NCBI GenBank assembly: GCA_000507305.1
Contig: DF240480.1
Location: 1-64,000 of the forward strand
DNA length: 64,000 nucleotides
Source of the DNA: Breviolum minutum Mf 1.05b.01
Lineage: Eukaryota; Sar; Dinophyceae; Suessiales; Symbiodiniaceae
Direction of reading: 5' to 3'
The notes under the pieces: model-generated
Told to the model about the DNA's origin: nothing
Seen by the model: only the letters and a program-made list of their open reading frames with translations
The model's database searches: none
In this document: positions 1 to 12,456 of the stretch, piece by piece
How positions within the stretch are numbered: position 1 is the first letter of the stretch
How the letters are laid out: each line of letters starts with the position of its first letter
Translations under genes and position numbers: made by a program

Positions 1-340
1 ACTTTGTAGTACTGGAGTTACTTTGTAGTACGAAGTAGTACTGGAGTAGTCCTCTGTAGTACGAAGTAGTACTGGACTAGTACTTTGTAGTGCTGGAGTA
101 GTCCTTTGTAGTACGAAGTAGTACTGGAGTAGTACTTTGTAGTACTGGACTAGTACTGGAGTTACTTTGTAGTACGGAGTAGTACTGGACTAGTACTTTG
201 TAGTACGGAGTAGTACTGGAGTAGTACTTTGTAGTACGGAGTAGTACTGGAGTAGTACTTTCTGGAGTAGTACTTTGTAGTACAGAATAGACTGGGGTAG
301 CACTTCTCAAAACTTTGTAGTACGGAGTTGTATTGGGTAC
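1..340. repeat. Tandem repeat array of GTAGTACTGGA-type units
   Basis: The first 340 bases are built from variants of one short unit containing GTAGTACTGGAGTAGTACTT and GTAGTACGGA, repeated in the same direction with small indels. The array probably continues to the left of the window. Open frames inside it (Thr/Ser/Tyr-rich) are by-products of the repeat and are not considered genes. Confidence 0.9.
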
Positions 341-1479
341 TGTTTGGTGCGTAGGAAGAGTCTCATGTCGTTGCGGACTGATCTGTGACAACGAGGCAGA
401 GATCATCTAGAACTTGGTGTCACATGGAGTTGCCCGCTGCGACAAAGCCAACAAATGCCAACTTTGTTCGCGTCATCAGAAAAAAAGGTTCAATGAATCA
501 AGGTTGTCACAAACGATTCTATAGGCACATGTTCTTCCGAATTATATATTTTTTCTCTTTTGAAACTTCCGCCACCGCCTCGTGCGGCTATACTGGTATA
601 TGTGTGAACATGGATTTCCACTCAGAAAGCAGTTGTCTATGGAGGCCTTGCTATTGAATGGAACGAAATCCAAGAGTGGTGAGTTATGATGAAATTCAGC
701 CTGGATGAGCGCATTACTGTCCTTTTTTTTGCATCTCTTAGACGACGTGTGGACATTTTGAGAGGTTTGCGATAGTGTATTTGTCGCTTTGCTACCTGCT
801 GCGAAAGGGACTAGCTAGCACCTGAAAATTGAGTCAAATTTGTTTGACCCAAAACTCCACGTGCACTCGTCATTTGAATCATCCACACTGATGTTGGGGG
901 CAGCGATGGCCGAGAATGATGGTTCATGTCCCGTCCCATGAGTTGTAGGAGCTAGTTGGAGACATCAGGAAACTTCTGAGGAAAAACACAAAACACTCAG
1001 TCTTTGAGTGGCTTTGATGCATGTGATGTGATTTATTTTAGACTGTAAGACTACAGCAGGTGGAATACAATACAGTGCTTAACACTAACCTGTTCGTTCT
1101 AGCGTCAGAATCTCTGAATTTTCAAATGGGCCTTAATATCATGGGATCATTTGGACACATTTTTGTTATTGAAACACTTGCAATTCTCGGGAAAGGGGAC
1201 GCATAGACCCAAATTGCAGGTCAGAAAACAGCCCAATGGTGCTGTTTAATGCCCACTCTCGAAAGTATGTTTCTTAGAAAGTATATTTCTCAAATCTGTC
1301 CATGTTAATTTGTTGATACATATTAAATGTATATGTACTTATATATATATATATACATGACACACAGTTTTGTTCATATATATCTATATATATATGTCTC
1401 CATGCTAATTCCCAATCACCGTATTACAAGCCGGATTTCTTCCAAGCAGGTCCTCCGCTTCGTGTTTCCACCGCCCCAG
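341..1479. other. Stretch with no recognised gene
   Basis: Unique sequence after the repeat array. A 90-codon open frame at 385-657 has no splice-consistent partners or recognisable motif. AT-dinucleotide tracts occur near 1337-1400. I see no supported gene here. Confidence 0.5.
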
Positions 1480-4400
1480 GCCGTATTGTTGGCAATTTGG
1501 CACCGGGCCAGTACCTTGGGGTTGGAAACAGCCCCCGGGCGCGACTTGCCAGTGCTGCTATGGTCATTGGTGCCATGGTTGAGGGTGAGGATTGGTGGCA
1601 TCAGTTGATAGTACCGTTAGGGTGATGTGATATGATGTGAAGGCAAGAGATGATTTGTTTGATTTTTGTACCCTCCCGAAGTTTAACATAGCCCCTGGAA
1701 AGTTACCTTCCCAATAGGAAAGTAGTCTTCCAACCAGCATTTTTCAGGGTCTATGTTAAACTTCGGGGGTGTATCATTCGTTGATATTCATGCACAAGGC
1801 TGCGACCCCTGCACCCCATTGTCTCTGAAACGCTTTTGACTGACTTAACATTTCTGAAATGTTGGGGTGCCCAGTGCTACCCGCCAAACCAACTTGCCAA
1901 GGGAATCCATGTATGGTATACTACACCTACATTCAGTCGATTTTTATGGTTAATGTAGGAAATATACCACGCATGGATCCTCTTGGCAATACACACCAGC
2001 CATTGTCCTCTTCCCACCTCTCCCATAAGATCATTTGACTCCCTCTTTGGCCTCTTTGTGCATGATTTCGACATCTCTGGTATTATGCTCAAGACACTTC
2101 GAACTAGTCACTAGATGTCACTAGTCTTAGCATAAGCGTACAAACAAATCTGCAGGATTACAGCATTTTTTATCCCTTTGCCCTGTACCATTCAACTGTG
2201 TGACCTGGAAAATGAACATGAGATCCTCTTAGAAGAGTAGATGTGCAATGTATTGGAAATCATTCAGCTTTCATCTTCAATTTTGTTGGGTTTGGATATC
2301 ACAAATCCTCTCAAACTTCAGGTGATATTACCAAGTGGGTTAAAGTTACTAGTTGTAAATGGAATTCTGATCCCTAAAGATAGCCATATAAATCAGTAAC
2401 TGGATGCAACTGAGGTTATAACCCCTACTTAAAAAACTGTTTTTTGGGCCTACTTTATCGGAAGCAGAGGTGCCAAGAGTCCAGAGGTCTGATGATGAAA
2501 GTTGAGGAAACGATACCCGTATTCCCTTCACTTTTTGAATGTAAGATTTGGCAAGTTGTCAAAGGTGATATTGAGAATATAACTGTACACACTCCCTCAA
2601 ACTAACAGCTTGCACCTGAAAATGGATGGTTGGGAGACTACTTTGATTTTGGGAAAGCCAATTTTTGAGTGTCTATGTTAGTTTCAAAGGATGTTACATG
2701 GAAAAATGATGTTGTTAAACGTTGGATTAATACCATATGGCTAAAACTAACATCAACATCTTGCTTAATGGCTAGATATTTCCCAAATGCCAATGGTTAT
2801 ATGGTAAATATGGCTCTGAAAATCCCATGGTTTCAGGGGCCGGTTATATGGTTAGATGGCCTGACTTTGGAGCCTGACAGGCTTGGGCGCAACGCAACTC
2901 GACTCTCAAGTTGCCCTTGACATCATTGACATCACAGGAGTGGATTTGAAACCCAAAGATATCCTCCATGAAATTAATATATCCCACCTGGGGAAAAGGA
3001 AAATCATCTTCAAATATGCCTTGTCAGGGGGATATGTTAATTCCCTGGAGGGTAATCCAATTTCAGATAGGAAAAAAAACATGCAAAACACCATGTTTTT
3101 TTTTGGTTACTCATTGAGACGGCGATGGAGAGAGAGAGAGAGAGACATGTTTTTTTTTGTATTTATAGATGGAGGGCAAATGAGGGCAATGACGAAATGA
3201 CTACTTAACATCTACGATTCCTGTGCCTTCCACAAAAAGGAGAAACGCGCATCTTTTTTCAGATATCCGAGCTGAAATGGAGAGAATTATTGTGCCTTCC
3301 AAGAAAAACGCATTATTTCTCCCACAAGTCATAAGTGTCACAAGCCTCTCCAAGCTCACACCCTGAATTTATGTGGTTCAGCACGAGGAGTTTTGGGAAC
3401 CTTTGTTACTGCGATTACCTGAAATTGGACCACAAGGTTTGGCGATGTTGCTACTTGGCCTGTGGGATGCAGTAAGGATGTCATGGCCACTGATGAGGTT
3501 TTTTGTGAATAGTTTTTCCGGAAAAGACAGTTGCGCTTTGTTTCTTGATGTTTCTTGTAAGTTTGGTGTGAGGTAGGAGTGGTGTTGGGTAGGCGGTTTT
3601 GATCGTTGAAGCCGCCAGAAGGTATAACCGTATAACCCTCCAAACCTGCACGAGGCCTAGGCCTCAAGCAAACTCCAAAGCTCCAACAATTTGAAAAATT
3701 GCCTGAAAAACTTCACTGTACCCATCCTCCAAAAAAAGCTGGGTGGTGGTTTCAATTATTGTCTACATACGTGTCCCTGTTTGGGGACACATATATTTTC
3801 AGATGGGTGGCTCAACCACAAATCGTCAGAACAATAAGGCTTACTTCAAAACAATCAACCTTACCTACCCTCCCTGAAACTAACCAAATCGTTCATCAAA
3901 ATTCCAAAAGTCAAAATTTTGTTCAGATGATTCATTTCCTTCTGCCGCAAGAGGCCTATTTTCAGAGGAAAAAAATAGAACACCTCTATTTTTTGGAGTC
4001 CCCTGTTTATAACCATAGATACCAAGAAATGACGTTTTTTTTTCGAACATGTATCTCCTTTCAAAAATGCCAAACTGTTTGGGATATCAACCCCACCTGG
4101 AAAACAGCCGTTGCGCAGTTAATTTCCATCTTCCCTAGAACAGCCAAACCACCAATTAACCATTACTTGGATGTCCCAGGAAGTTACCACAAGGTTAGGA
4201 ACATTGGGTTATAAGCCCAATATTTCCCATTTATAAGTAGGTGAAATAATCATAAATAATCCCAACCATGGATCCATCCACTTCCGTCCCGGGACATCCA
4301 TAGTTAGCTGAGACTTTCCCCGCAGCCCTTAAGGCTTTGGTCCTTTGCCACCTTGGAATCAGAAGGTATGGGTGTGCCAAAGGTGACCTATCGCCAAGTG

Positions 4401-5517
4401 CTGGAGCAGGTGAGTGATGAGCAGGCAGTGACCTAAACCTTGATTAGTTGCTGTATTTATAGGAGGTTATACTACCCTCAGTTATATAGAGATTATTAAA
4501 TAATGCCATTTAATATCAAAAATCGATGAACCAATCAGACCAATGGAATGTCATACAAATTTTGTTTGTTGTTGCGCAAACCTCGTGTTTTGCAGAGTTA
4601 AGAAATGGCAGAGTGGTGAATGGGTTAGTTGGGATAAGCAGATGAGAGCAGCCTTTGATGAGAGCCATTTTTGCTAGAAAGGATTTCCATCACTGAGTGT
4701 CACAGGGCTTCAATTTGACATCTCGCTGATGGGCCCTAATTGTAAGTCATCTACCGCAATGATAGATAGAAGTCGGTCGCATTTGCCGAAATTGTATACG
4801 TTGAAGATGTCAAATTCGAGAAATGTCTGTAAAACACCTGGAGTTTTTCAAAAAGGTGCTGCAAAAAGCCACCATTTTCACATCCCAACAAAAATCCCAT
4901 ACATCCCATTTTCGCCGCCTCCAGGTGGAAGAACATTCCATCAGCGAATTGAAGGCGCCAAATTTCCGAGGATTCACCGGGAAAAACCCATCATATGGGG
5001 AGTGAGTAATGATGAGTGTTCTCAACCAAGATGTCTCTTAAAGGTTGAGAAGAAGGACATTTTTACACCCCAGAAAACTAACATGGATACCAAAAATGAT
5101 GGTTTGGAAGATGTATCTCCTTTCAAACATGGCTATTTTGGGTATCTATGTTAGATTTGGGGGGTGTAAGTTGTTTCTAGTGTGACCTGATTTTTTTGCT
5201 TCGAAGTTTCAATGGAGGATATCACGATGTTCAAAACAGCTAAATTTTCCAGTGAGGGATCCTGAGTCTAAATTAGATTAAATTAGGCTAGGACCGATAG
5301 TGGGAATACCGTTTTTGTGAACAATAGTCACGACTAAATTTCCAGTAAACTATCCCAAAATCCAATTTCTTGGGTTGATTGCACAGGTAGTTGCTAACTA
5401 TTCCACTTCCATTACCACCATTACCACCATTACCACCATTACCACCATTACCACCATTACCACCATTACCACACCACCACCACCACCACCACCACCACCA
5501 CCACCACCACCACCACG

Positions 5518-5590
<73 letters not shown>

Positions 5591-6695
5591 ACAACAACAA
5601 CAACAACTACTACTACTGCAACTACTTTGAAACATTTTAAAACCCTTTCCGAAATTTGTTTAACCATCCAAATTTTGAGGCCCGCGAAGTTGCAAACATC
5701 ACATGGTCCGTGGCCACGGTACAGGCTGGGTTCAAGTCCTTCAGTTTTGGTTGGGAAAGCGTGAGGAAAACCCAACAGGTGTCAGGTGGTACATGTTGTT
5801 TCTGGTTTATGATTGCTTGTAACTTGGGGTTTCCATCTCATTAAGATTAAAGGTAGTACACTGAAAATCATGCTAGTTTGATTGCTGTTGATTTGTTATA
5901 AGCGGAAAGGCCCAAGGCGGCGTGAGTTGAACATTTCATTGACAAGTGATAGGTGATACAAATCCACGAAAAAGGTTGCATCAGTTGGTCATATAGGCAG
6001 GATATATATATATATATATATTCATATACATACAATTATATATATATGGTATCCAAAATTGCATATGACATTTGGACATATTTAAAGACAGCTCAGTTCA
6101 ATCAAAAACCACCTGACCTAACTCCAGCTTTGGTCACTTTGAGAGGCTTAGGATGAGAGAATCCTCATCCAACACTTGATTTGAAGTGCAAGTGCCAGTG
6201 AGACTTCATGAGACTGCCACGTGTCATTTTCTTTTCTCAAAGGTGAACAACAAGAATACATATCGAATACTTTGTTTCGGAGGCTTCGGAGCAGTTTTCG
6301 TACAAAGTGGGCCCAAGAGCCAGTTATAACTAGGGGGCCCAGAACTCCACTTTTTGAGCCCATTTATAAGGGTTACACCCCTGAAAACGACATTGGGAAA
6401 TCCCCATTTTCAACAGGAAATTCATCTTCAAATGGTGGATTTTCCACGGTGTTTTCGGGGGTGTATATATCTCCATTCAATTTGCCAACTCCCTCCAGCT
6501 TCATGCTGGAAGGCGACATTGCCTACGTGGTTGACCGAGGAGCTACCGGAACGTGCAAGAGCGTCACCTGGGCAAAACGTTAACCGTTATCCCTTGACCT
6601 CCCTTGTGATAGTGGTTCAGTTCAAGTGTCTTTGAATAATTAGAGCCATACTTGGATGTGCCAGGAAGTTAGTAAATGGTTAGTAACTGGTTAAN

Positions 6696-6726
<31 letters not shown>

Positions 6727-6728
6727 GG

Positions 6729-6825
<97 letters not shown>

Positions 6826-9800
6826 GAAAAGGGCATGCACTGAGCTTCCACCTCGCTTTCGTCCACACCTTGTTCTCAAGTAGGTTATAACCCACTTACA
6901 AACCATTTACTAACTTCCTGGGACATCCAAGTAATCTGGGAACACTTTGGAGCTATGTTTCCAAATGTGGAATCTACTACTCCTATATATAGGTATATTC
7001 TACATGTTCATGTACATATGTACAGACAGAAGGGTGTGTGGTTGAGGTGCAATGGGTGCCTCCTAGTCCTCAATCCAATGCTTTGTTGATATACACTTCA
7101 CAACAAATCTCTGTGCGACAAAGGTTCGGCCCACAAGAATGTGCCAATGTGCTGTGGTCTTTGGCCGCCACTCGGCCAGTGTGGATTGGAAGGGCTGTGA
7201 AGCGACTTTTAATTTACTTTCACGGGAAAGTGTGAACCATTTTGATGTTTGTTTCTCCCGTGCTGGTTCCAAACATGTCAGAGGTAAATAATAGGAATCT
7301 CAGTTTGATGACTGAAATCCTACATCAGTGGGTTGTTCATCCTATAATTTGTAGTGTTTCATGCATTGGAAGTGGTGTGGGATCGATTTTAGCTATCGTT
7401 ATGTAACAGTTATGTTTATTGATAATATGCAATTCCAAATGTGATTGTTTCTAGGTGCTGCTTTCAATTAATTGGTTTTTTCAACCCGAAAAATGGTGGA
7501 AATGATCCAATTTTTTTTCGAGTTTGGGGTGGCTACATTTCTGTTGAAGAATGCAACAAATTGATGGATTCGAGGAGTCGGTTGTAGATGATTGTAGCAC
7601 TTGTTCAATCTGAAATTAGCACAAAACATGTCTAAATTCATGCATTAGATAAAAGTTAAAAGCTTTATATTGTATATATTTATATATCAAAAACATGCAT
7701 CACACCCCCGCATTTTACAAGACATGCAATGCCATCTCAATATCATGCTGCATTGATTTGGGTGTACCCTCCACCAACCAGTCAAATAATCATGTGTTTG
7801 AATCATTTGTTCATTTCTGCTAGGTGGTTCCCCTCCAATTCGTTTTCCCTTCCACTTAACAGGGATACACTCAACCACTAGCGTCCTAGGTCTTAGCACA
7901 AGCCGACGCGATGGAAGGTTTATTACAACGCTTGGAGCACGAAAGCAGTGAAGGTCGTGGTCCTTTACAAGACTTTAAAGGATGGAAGCCACAGGAGGGT
8001 TTAGTTGGGTAAAGGGTACTTGGATGTCCCAGGAAGTTCCTAAAGGGTTATACCAAGTGGGTATAAGTGGGTTATAACCCATTTACCAGCCATTTACCTT
8101 CCTGGGACATCCAAGTAGGGTTTTTCGAGTTGTGAACAGCCATCAATGTTTATTGCAGTTTCAACGAGTTTTTGTTGGGGGTAAGCATCTGAAATAGGAA
8201 GGCGCCTGGGAAGCAAGAGTCATAACTGAAACCGACCTTGATGCCGTGGAAACCTTCCGAATCTACTTCGTCTTGTAATCGTGCAAACTGGCGCCATGTC
8301 AATGTCACCTGACTTTCTGGTTTGGCAACACTTGAAGTACTCCCCTAAGAATTCAATAGACTAAATCAAATTATATAACATACCGCCTTCCAAGAAGGTT
8401 TTGGAAGAGGATTTGGATATGTCCTTGGAGTTGAATCAATGTCTATGAGTCAATGAATTTTCCTTGGAGTTGAATCAATGGGTGACACTTTCTGCCAACC
8501 AACGTCTTGAAGCATAGGAGATGGCCAGTGCTGCGTGGGCCTTGGCTATTGCTCTTCAACGACGCCGAGGCCGAGAACTTTTGATCTCTAGGAGTATCAA
8601 ATGAATCCCATAGGATCCATGGGGCTGGTATATCTACGTACATTTTGGTGAAATTTTCCGTACATGCAGGGACATATACGGGTATATTACTATATATAGA
8701 GGTGGTGGTTTCAAATATTTTCCATGTTCACCCCTACTTGTAGAAATGATCTAACTTGACTATATAATTAATATGTTTCAAATGGACCGAAACCACCAAG
8801 TAGAAATGATACGTTATATAATCTTTGTAAATAAATAGATTAAAAACAATGTGTATATATATATATATATACAGAGATTGGTCACTACAAGTCCGATGGG
8901 AGGGCGCAGTGGAAAATATATATTTGTTTATTTCAATGAATAGACTGGCCACAATTACAGCGGAATGACATGGGAAGAACGTTAGTTTGAGTGATGAAAG
9001 TTAATGCATCATATTGATTGCAGAAAAGATTGTTAGCATCAGAGATGACATATTCTGCCGTAGGAAATGGACAAATTATCTTCCAAACCTTCTTGGGAGG
9101 GTCTATCTTAAATCACCTAAAGTGGGCTAATATACCTTTGTTACTGAAATCCTTTCTCAGGCAGTGATGGGGAGAAGATTTCATCACGACTTCCCATGGG
9201 TGGCACTGGGAGGTTGCAGAACTCCATTGCCTTATCCGAATCCCCAAGAAACAAGGCCCATTTTTAAGGGGGAATTATGAAGCCCACCGTCATCATCCCC
9301 TAGCTATAGCCTTCCCTATTTTCTGGGTGAGGGTGGAAATCCCTTCGATTCCCATGATGATCTTGGGAGCTCCAAGGCATCTCATCGCTTAAGCCGGAGT
9401 AATTCACCTGGTCGGGCCAACAGGGAAACTTTCCTCGCCTATATAGTTGGTAACACGGTGACCACAACATATACCTGGAAGAATACGCCGAACTTTCAAC
9501 TGTTTATGAAAGAATTACAGAATCTTAGGTTTTTACCTAAGAGGGTGTGTCCCAGGGGTGATATGGGAATTTTCTTCAATATAAGTTTGAAACCACCCGT
9601 TTCGATGTGAGGTATTTATGACTTGTTGTTGTTGTTATTGTTGTTGTTGTTGTTGTTGTTGTTGTTTCCCGTCAATATGCTAGTCATCGTTTTGTCTGTA
9701 ACATCTTGTAACGGTGACCCGTCGACAGGTGTTCGTTCCCGTGGCACTGAAGTTTTAGGCCGGCTACGACAAGAAGCGGTAGCCAAAGTGGAGCAACTTC

Positions 9801-11515
9801 AAGGGAAAGAGACTTGATCTTTGTTGAATGTAATGGTTTATATGTGCCAGGGTCTAAACTCCCATACCCCCCCACCAGAGGCTGGGGCATGACTGCGTGG
9901 ATTGGATCGTCCGCAAGTTCGCTGTCTAAACTCCCATTATTTCCATATAACAGGGGATGGTCATCAACTCAATTTTTTTGCAGTAGGGGTTTAGATACCC
10001 ATGATAAGGATTCCCTATTCAAGGTGGGATGACCATCCCCAATATAAGGAGTTTAGACCCTGGCATATATGGTTTATCATTGAGATCCTCAGGTGATTGA
10101 GTATTGATCTCCAGGTGATTTAGTATTCATTATTGATGTATGATTTTCCAGACTTAATCATGTTTCATTTCTCGATATATAATAGTATCATCAACAATCA
10201 CACTACTTCATGTTTCTGAAAGCCGGGCGATGCTTGTTGTCCGTTGTATTTCTCCGAATGGGAGATGTGTTTGATTTGTATTTTCAGTGTCAGAAGAATA
10301 ACCACATTTTTCACGGCTCAAATCGATTCGGGGGTTACGAAACATATTACCTAGGTGGTGGTTTCAAATATGTTCTATGTTCGCCCCTATTTGGGGAAGA
10401 TTACTCAGTTGACTAATATTATTCAGATGGGTAGCTCAGCCTATAGTTACAGATTCAATTTTTGTTCCTGGAAACTTTGGAGCTTCACAACCTTCACTTG
10501 AAATTGAATCAAGTTTTAGTTAGTTTTGAGGTCAATTGCAATACTTACCTTCTGAAAAAAACATATCAAATCTCAAATTCATATAGGGGTTGATGAGCCA
10601 AATTCCCCACCACAATGCTAAGTAACGCAATATTATAACAGGATATTCACATAGATTCACCACATCAACTGTTTTTTGGTTGCCACTTTTTGTCCACAGT
10701 TTGTCCACAGGACTTTTTTGGTTGGGTTCCCTGTAGTTCCAGCCGCGAAGCTGGCTGAGGAATTATCCATGCTGAGTTCAGCGCTGTCAGATCGTGGTCT
10801 TCTCTCTTCCAGGCGTTACGGGGTTGAACTCAGAAAGGTAGGATGCCTTCATTGCCAAAAATGGGTGGACCAGTTCCCCCCGTAAAGATACAGTACACTC
10901 TCCTGAAAGTGAAAGTAGGTGACAGTGACACAACTCCCAAACAAGTTCGGTGGCGATGTGTAAGGGGCCCATGATATATCCGAGACTAATGACTATTTTG
11001 GAGTTGTGCCATCTACTTTCCAGGTATGTATTTGATCATGGATCAGTGTAGTATAATGATGGTGTAGATGAAAATGATGGAGAAACTTCCTGTCAGTTGA
11101 AATCCCCAAGAGAATTTCCTCTCTTCATTGCATAGACTAAATCATAGTGAATCTACGCTTTGCAAATGCTTGGATGTGAACACCCCTCTCAAAACAGACC
11201 ATTGGGGCGCCCAGCACATCAGCTTTGGGGCCTCTCAGTTAACCCAGTCCAGCCGCCAGGATTGCAGACCAGGCTGAAAAATTGCAAGAAGATGAACAAC
11301 TTTCACCGGATGCGGTTGTGCAGTTGTGTTTCTTGGCGAATTAACAAGTCTTCGCATTTGTTGTTGAAACATATGATGATATGGTGCTAGTGGTGGTGGT
11401 GATGCCTCATCCTCGTGGTTGAGGTGATCATTTGCAACGCGTGGGAGGTGATATACCAAAGTCCTTGGAAAGTGCAGCAGAGAAATTGGAAGATGAAACT
11501 TTTCAAGCATTGCAG
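1480..11515 (+). CDS. Multi-exon alpha-helical-repeat (OPR/RAP-like) protein, partial
   Basis: Nine candidate exons: 1480-1584, 3382-3471, about 7092-7229, 7897-8008, 8518-8593, 9729-9802, 10711-10837, 11260-11335 and 11448-11515. Their frames share a helical-repeat look: LLWSLVPWL in the first, IGPQGLAMLLLGLWDA in the second, FGPQECANVLWSLA in the third, EMASAAWALAIAL in the fifth, SPDAVVQLCFL in the eighth. Such PQ.LAN.LW.LA helices are typical of OPR/RAP-type organelle RNA-binding proteins, which are expanded in algae and dinoflagellates. The first two exons are exactly 35 and 30 codons and end at GTGAGG and GTAAGG donors; the eighth and ninth end at GC donors. Start codon, RAP domain and the exact joins are not resolved, so this could be more than one gene. 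The family is inferred from pattern, not from a profile search. Confidence 0.5.
1669..1773. mobile_element. MITE family A, TA-flanked
   Basis: Inverted repeat of about 24 bp: TACCCTCCCGAAGTTTAACA at the left, mirrored by TGTTAAACTTCGGGGGTGTA at the right. Lies in an intron of the helical-repeat gene. Nothing coding inside. Confidence 0.85.
1893..1990. mobile_element. MITE family C
   Basis: Inverted repeat of about 27 bp around TTGCCAAGGGAATCCATG at the left and its near-complement at the right (GGATCCTCTTGGCAAT). The centre contains the family motif ACCTACATT and its inverse AATGTAGG. Confidence 0.75.
2587..2692. mobile_element. MITE family A, diverged
   Basis: Left end ACACTCCCTCAAACTAACAG, right end CTATGTTAGTTTCAAAGGAT. 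Same family as 1669-1773, with a worn right end. Confidence 0.65.
2959..3054. mobile_element. MITE family B, inverted orientation
   Basis: Ends ATATCCTCCATGAAATTAAT and GTTAATTCCCTGGAGGGTA. The core (CACCTGGGGAAAAGGAAAAT) is the reverse complement of the core in the copies at 13891 and 36463, so this copy is inserted in the opposite orientation. Confidence 0.8.
3730..3830. mobile_element. MITE family E, diverged
   Basis: Starts GGGTGGTGGTTTCAATTATT and ends near TGGCTCAACCACAAATC; matches the family E layout of GGTGGTGGTTTCAA, a T(T/G)GGGGA centre, then TTGAAACCACC. Confidence 0.6.
3840..5063. other. Intron-like stretch without recognised exon
   Basis: Contains a partial family F element beginning CTTGGATGTCCCAGGAAGTT at 4166 and fading near 4250. 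An open frame at 4729-5154 runs into the family A element at 5064 and is not credible as a gene. No further support for coding sequence was found. Confidence 0.5.
5064..5168. mobile_element. MITE family A, TA-flanked
   Basis: Ends TACACCCCAGAAAACTAACA and TGTTAGATTTGGGGGGTGTA; centre includes GGTTTGGAAGATG as in other copies. Confidence 0.8.
5407..5627. repeat. Compound trinucleotide microsatellite
   Basis: Consecutive blocks of (ATTACC), (CAC), (CAA) and a short (TAC) tract. The poly-His, poly-Asn, poly-Gln or poly-Leu open frames on both strands are repeat artefacts. Confidence 0.95.
6374..6465. mobile_element. MITE family A, TA-flanked
   Basis: Ends TACACCCCTGAAAACGACAT and GTTTTCGGGGGTGTA. 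Short copy in an intron. Confidence 0.75.
6651..6931. mobile_element. MITE family F, expanded by an internal microsatellite
   Basis: Ends CTTGGATGTGCCAGGAAGTT and AACTTCCTGGGACATCCAAG, flanked on both sides by TA. The inverted repeat extends more than 30 bp (AGTAAATGGTTAGTAA against its complement). The interior has grown from about 60 bp in the related copy at 8019 to about 200 bp through a (TG)n and a (TTG)n tract (6696-6826). An undetermined base (n) at 6695 shows the assembly struggled here. Confidence 0.85.
8019..8115. mobile_element. MITE family F, TA-flanked
   Basis: Ends CTTGGATGTCCCAGGAAGTT and GGAAGGTAAATGG...-type complement closing with CCTGGGACATCCAAG; TA on each side. The inner part repeats GGGTTATA and TATAACCC. 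It begins 10 bp after the GTAAAG donor of the exon ending at 8008. Confidence 0.9.
8608..8690. mobile_element. MITE family C, left part
   Basis: Begins CCCATAGGATCCATGGGGCT and shows the internal TACGTACATTT of family C; no matching right end was found. Confidence 0.5.
8698..8803. mobile_element. MITE family E
   Basis: GAGGTGGTGGTTTCAAATAT at the left and CCGAAACCACCAAGTAG at the right enclose the CACCCCTA centre. Abuts a family C fragment. Confidence 0.75.
9000..9622. other. Intron-like stretch without recognised exon
   Basis: Unique sequence between candidate exons of the helical-repeat gene. No convincing frame, inverted-repeat element or RNA gene was seen. Confidence 0.4.
9623..9666. 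repeat. (TTG)n microsatellite
   Basis: Thymidine-rich trinucleotide tract about 60 bp upstream of the acceptor of the candidate exon at 9729. Confidence 0.9.
10352..10440. mobile_element. MITE family E, right end lost
   Basis: Begins CTAGGTGGTGGTTTCAAATA with the CGCCCCTATTTGGGGAAGA centre; the right end has decayed to GGGTAGCTCAGCC. Confidence 0.65.
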
Positions 11516-11690
11516 GCAAAGGGAATAATGAGGGCAATGTGTGGCGGGGGGCTGAAATTTTGATAAGTCATGGCCCTAACTAACCACTTCAAGAAGATCA
11601 TTCACTTCTTGTCCCTGATTAAACTCCACTTATGGTGGATGTTACAGTACTTGTATTACTTCGACTCCAGCCACTAGCCACCACTCGCAG

Positions 11691-11793
11691 GTCTCAGGGA
11701 CCTGCGCGGCCACGTTGCCACGTTTGGGTTTGACGTGCTTGGGAGTGCGGACCAGGAGGTTACTGCAACGTTTGCATCTCACCGGTGCGGAAG
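11691..11793 (+). CDS. Candidate exon, frame unsettled
   Basis: Bounded by a CGCAG acceptor and a GTGTTG donor. Two frames are open: one reads LRDLRGHVATFGFDVLGSAD, the other RLGLTCLGVRTRRLLQRLHL. GC content is clearly above the surroundings. It may belong to the helical-repeat gene upstream. No motif is recognised. Confidence 0.4.
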
Positions 11794-12295
11794 GTGTTGT
11801 CAAGAACGAGGTGCGGAACGGAAGGGAAAGATTTTCGTTGGATGGGAAACCAACCGCGGTGGAAGGGAGACACGTTTGGGTGACCGGGAAGTTGGATGCA
11901 AGAAATTTTTAAGGTGACGAAATGGTTCAAGAAATAGTAGAAGCAGAGATAACTTAGGCGCAGGTGAACTGTGGGATGTGTTTTTTTTCGTGTTTGGGAA
12001 CATGTTAGTTTGAACGTAGGCTTAGGCCCTGCAGCGGGTCCTGAAGCCAATTAGGAGACTTATGGGTGACTTGCACAATAGAGGCCTATTGCTGTATGAA
12101 CAGTACATGCTGGTGAGAAGATCTGTTAGCCATTGCGAGAAGGATTTTCAAGGCCAACATATTGAAGTGTTGGAAGTGGTATCGTTAGTCAGACGATCCA
12201 TTCATACTTAGTTTTTGTTCATTTGTTCTCTCCATCATGATTTAGAATGGTTTATGATAATCCTCTGTTTAATCACCATCACCTATTCTCCTCAG

Positions 12296-12456
12296 CAACG
12301 AATGTTTGCTATTTTGACACCATTTACCACCAGAGTGACAGCTTTGCCAAGGACGACTTGGGAGATCTCGGACCTGCTTTTGGTCAGGTCCTATGTTTCG
12401 CCACTCATCCAGCACCAGTTTGGGGAGTGGTTGCAACCGTTCATCGAATCCCATGG
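12296..12456 (+). CDS. Candidate exon, frame unsettled
   Basis: Follows a CTCCTCAG acceptor and ends near a GTTTAT donor. One frame reads TTWEISDLLLVRSYVSPLIQ, the other reads YFDTIYHQSDSFAKDDLGDL. Both are open for more than 50 codons, and no repeat element explains the sequence. It could be the next exon of the helical-repeat gene or part of another gene. Confidence 0.4.

Noticed and set aside
5288-5775. Poly-Leu, poly-Gln, poly-His, poly-Asn and poly-Gly open frames on both strands
   Set aside because: They are all readings of the compound trinucleotide repeat at 5407-5627.
6669-6906. Poly-Thr, poly-Gln, poly-Asn and poly-Leu frames
   Set aside because: Readings of the (TG)n/(TTG)n tract inside a family F element.
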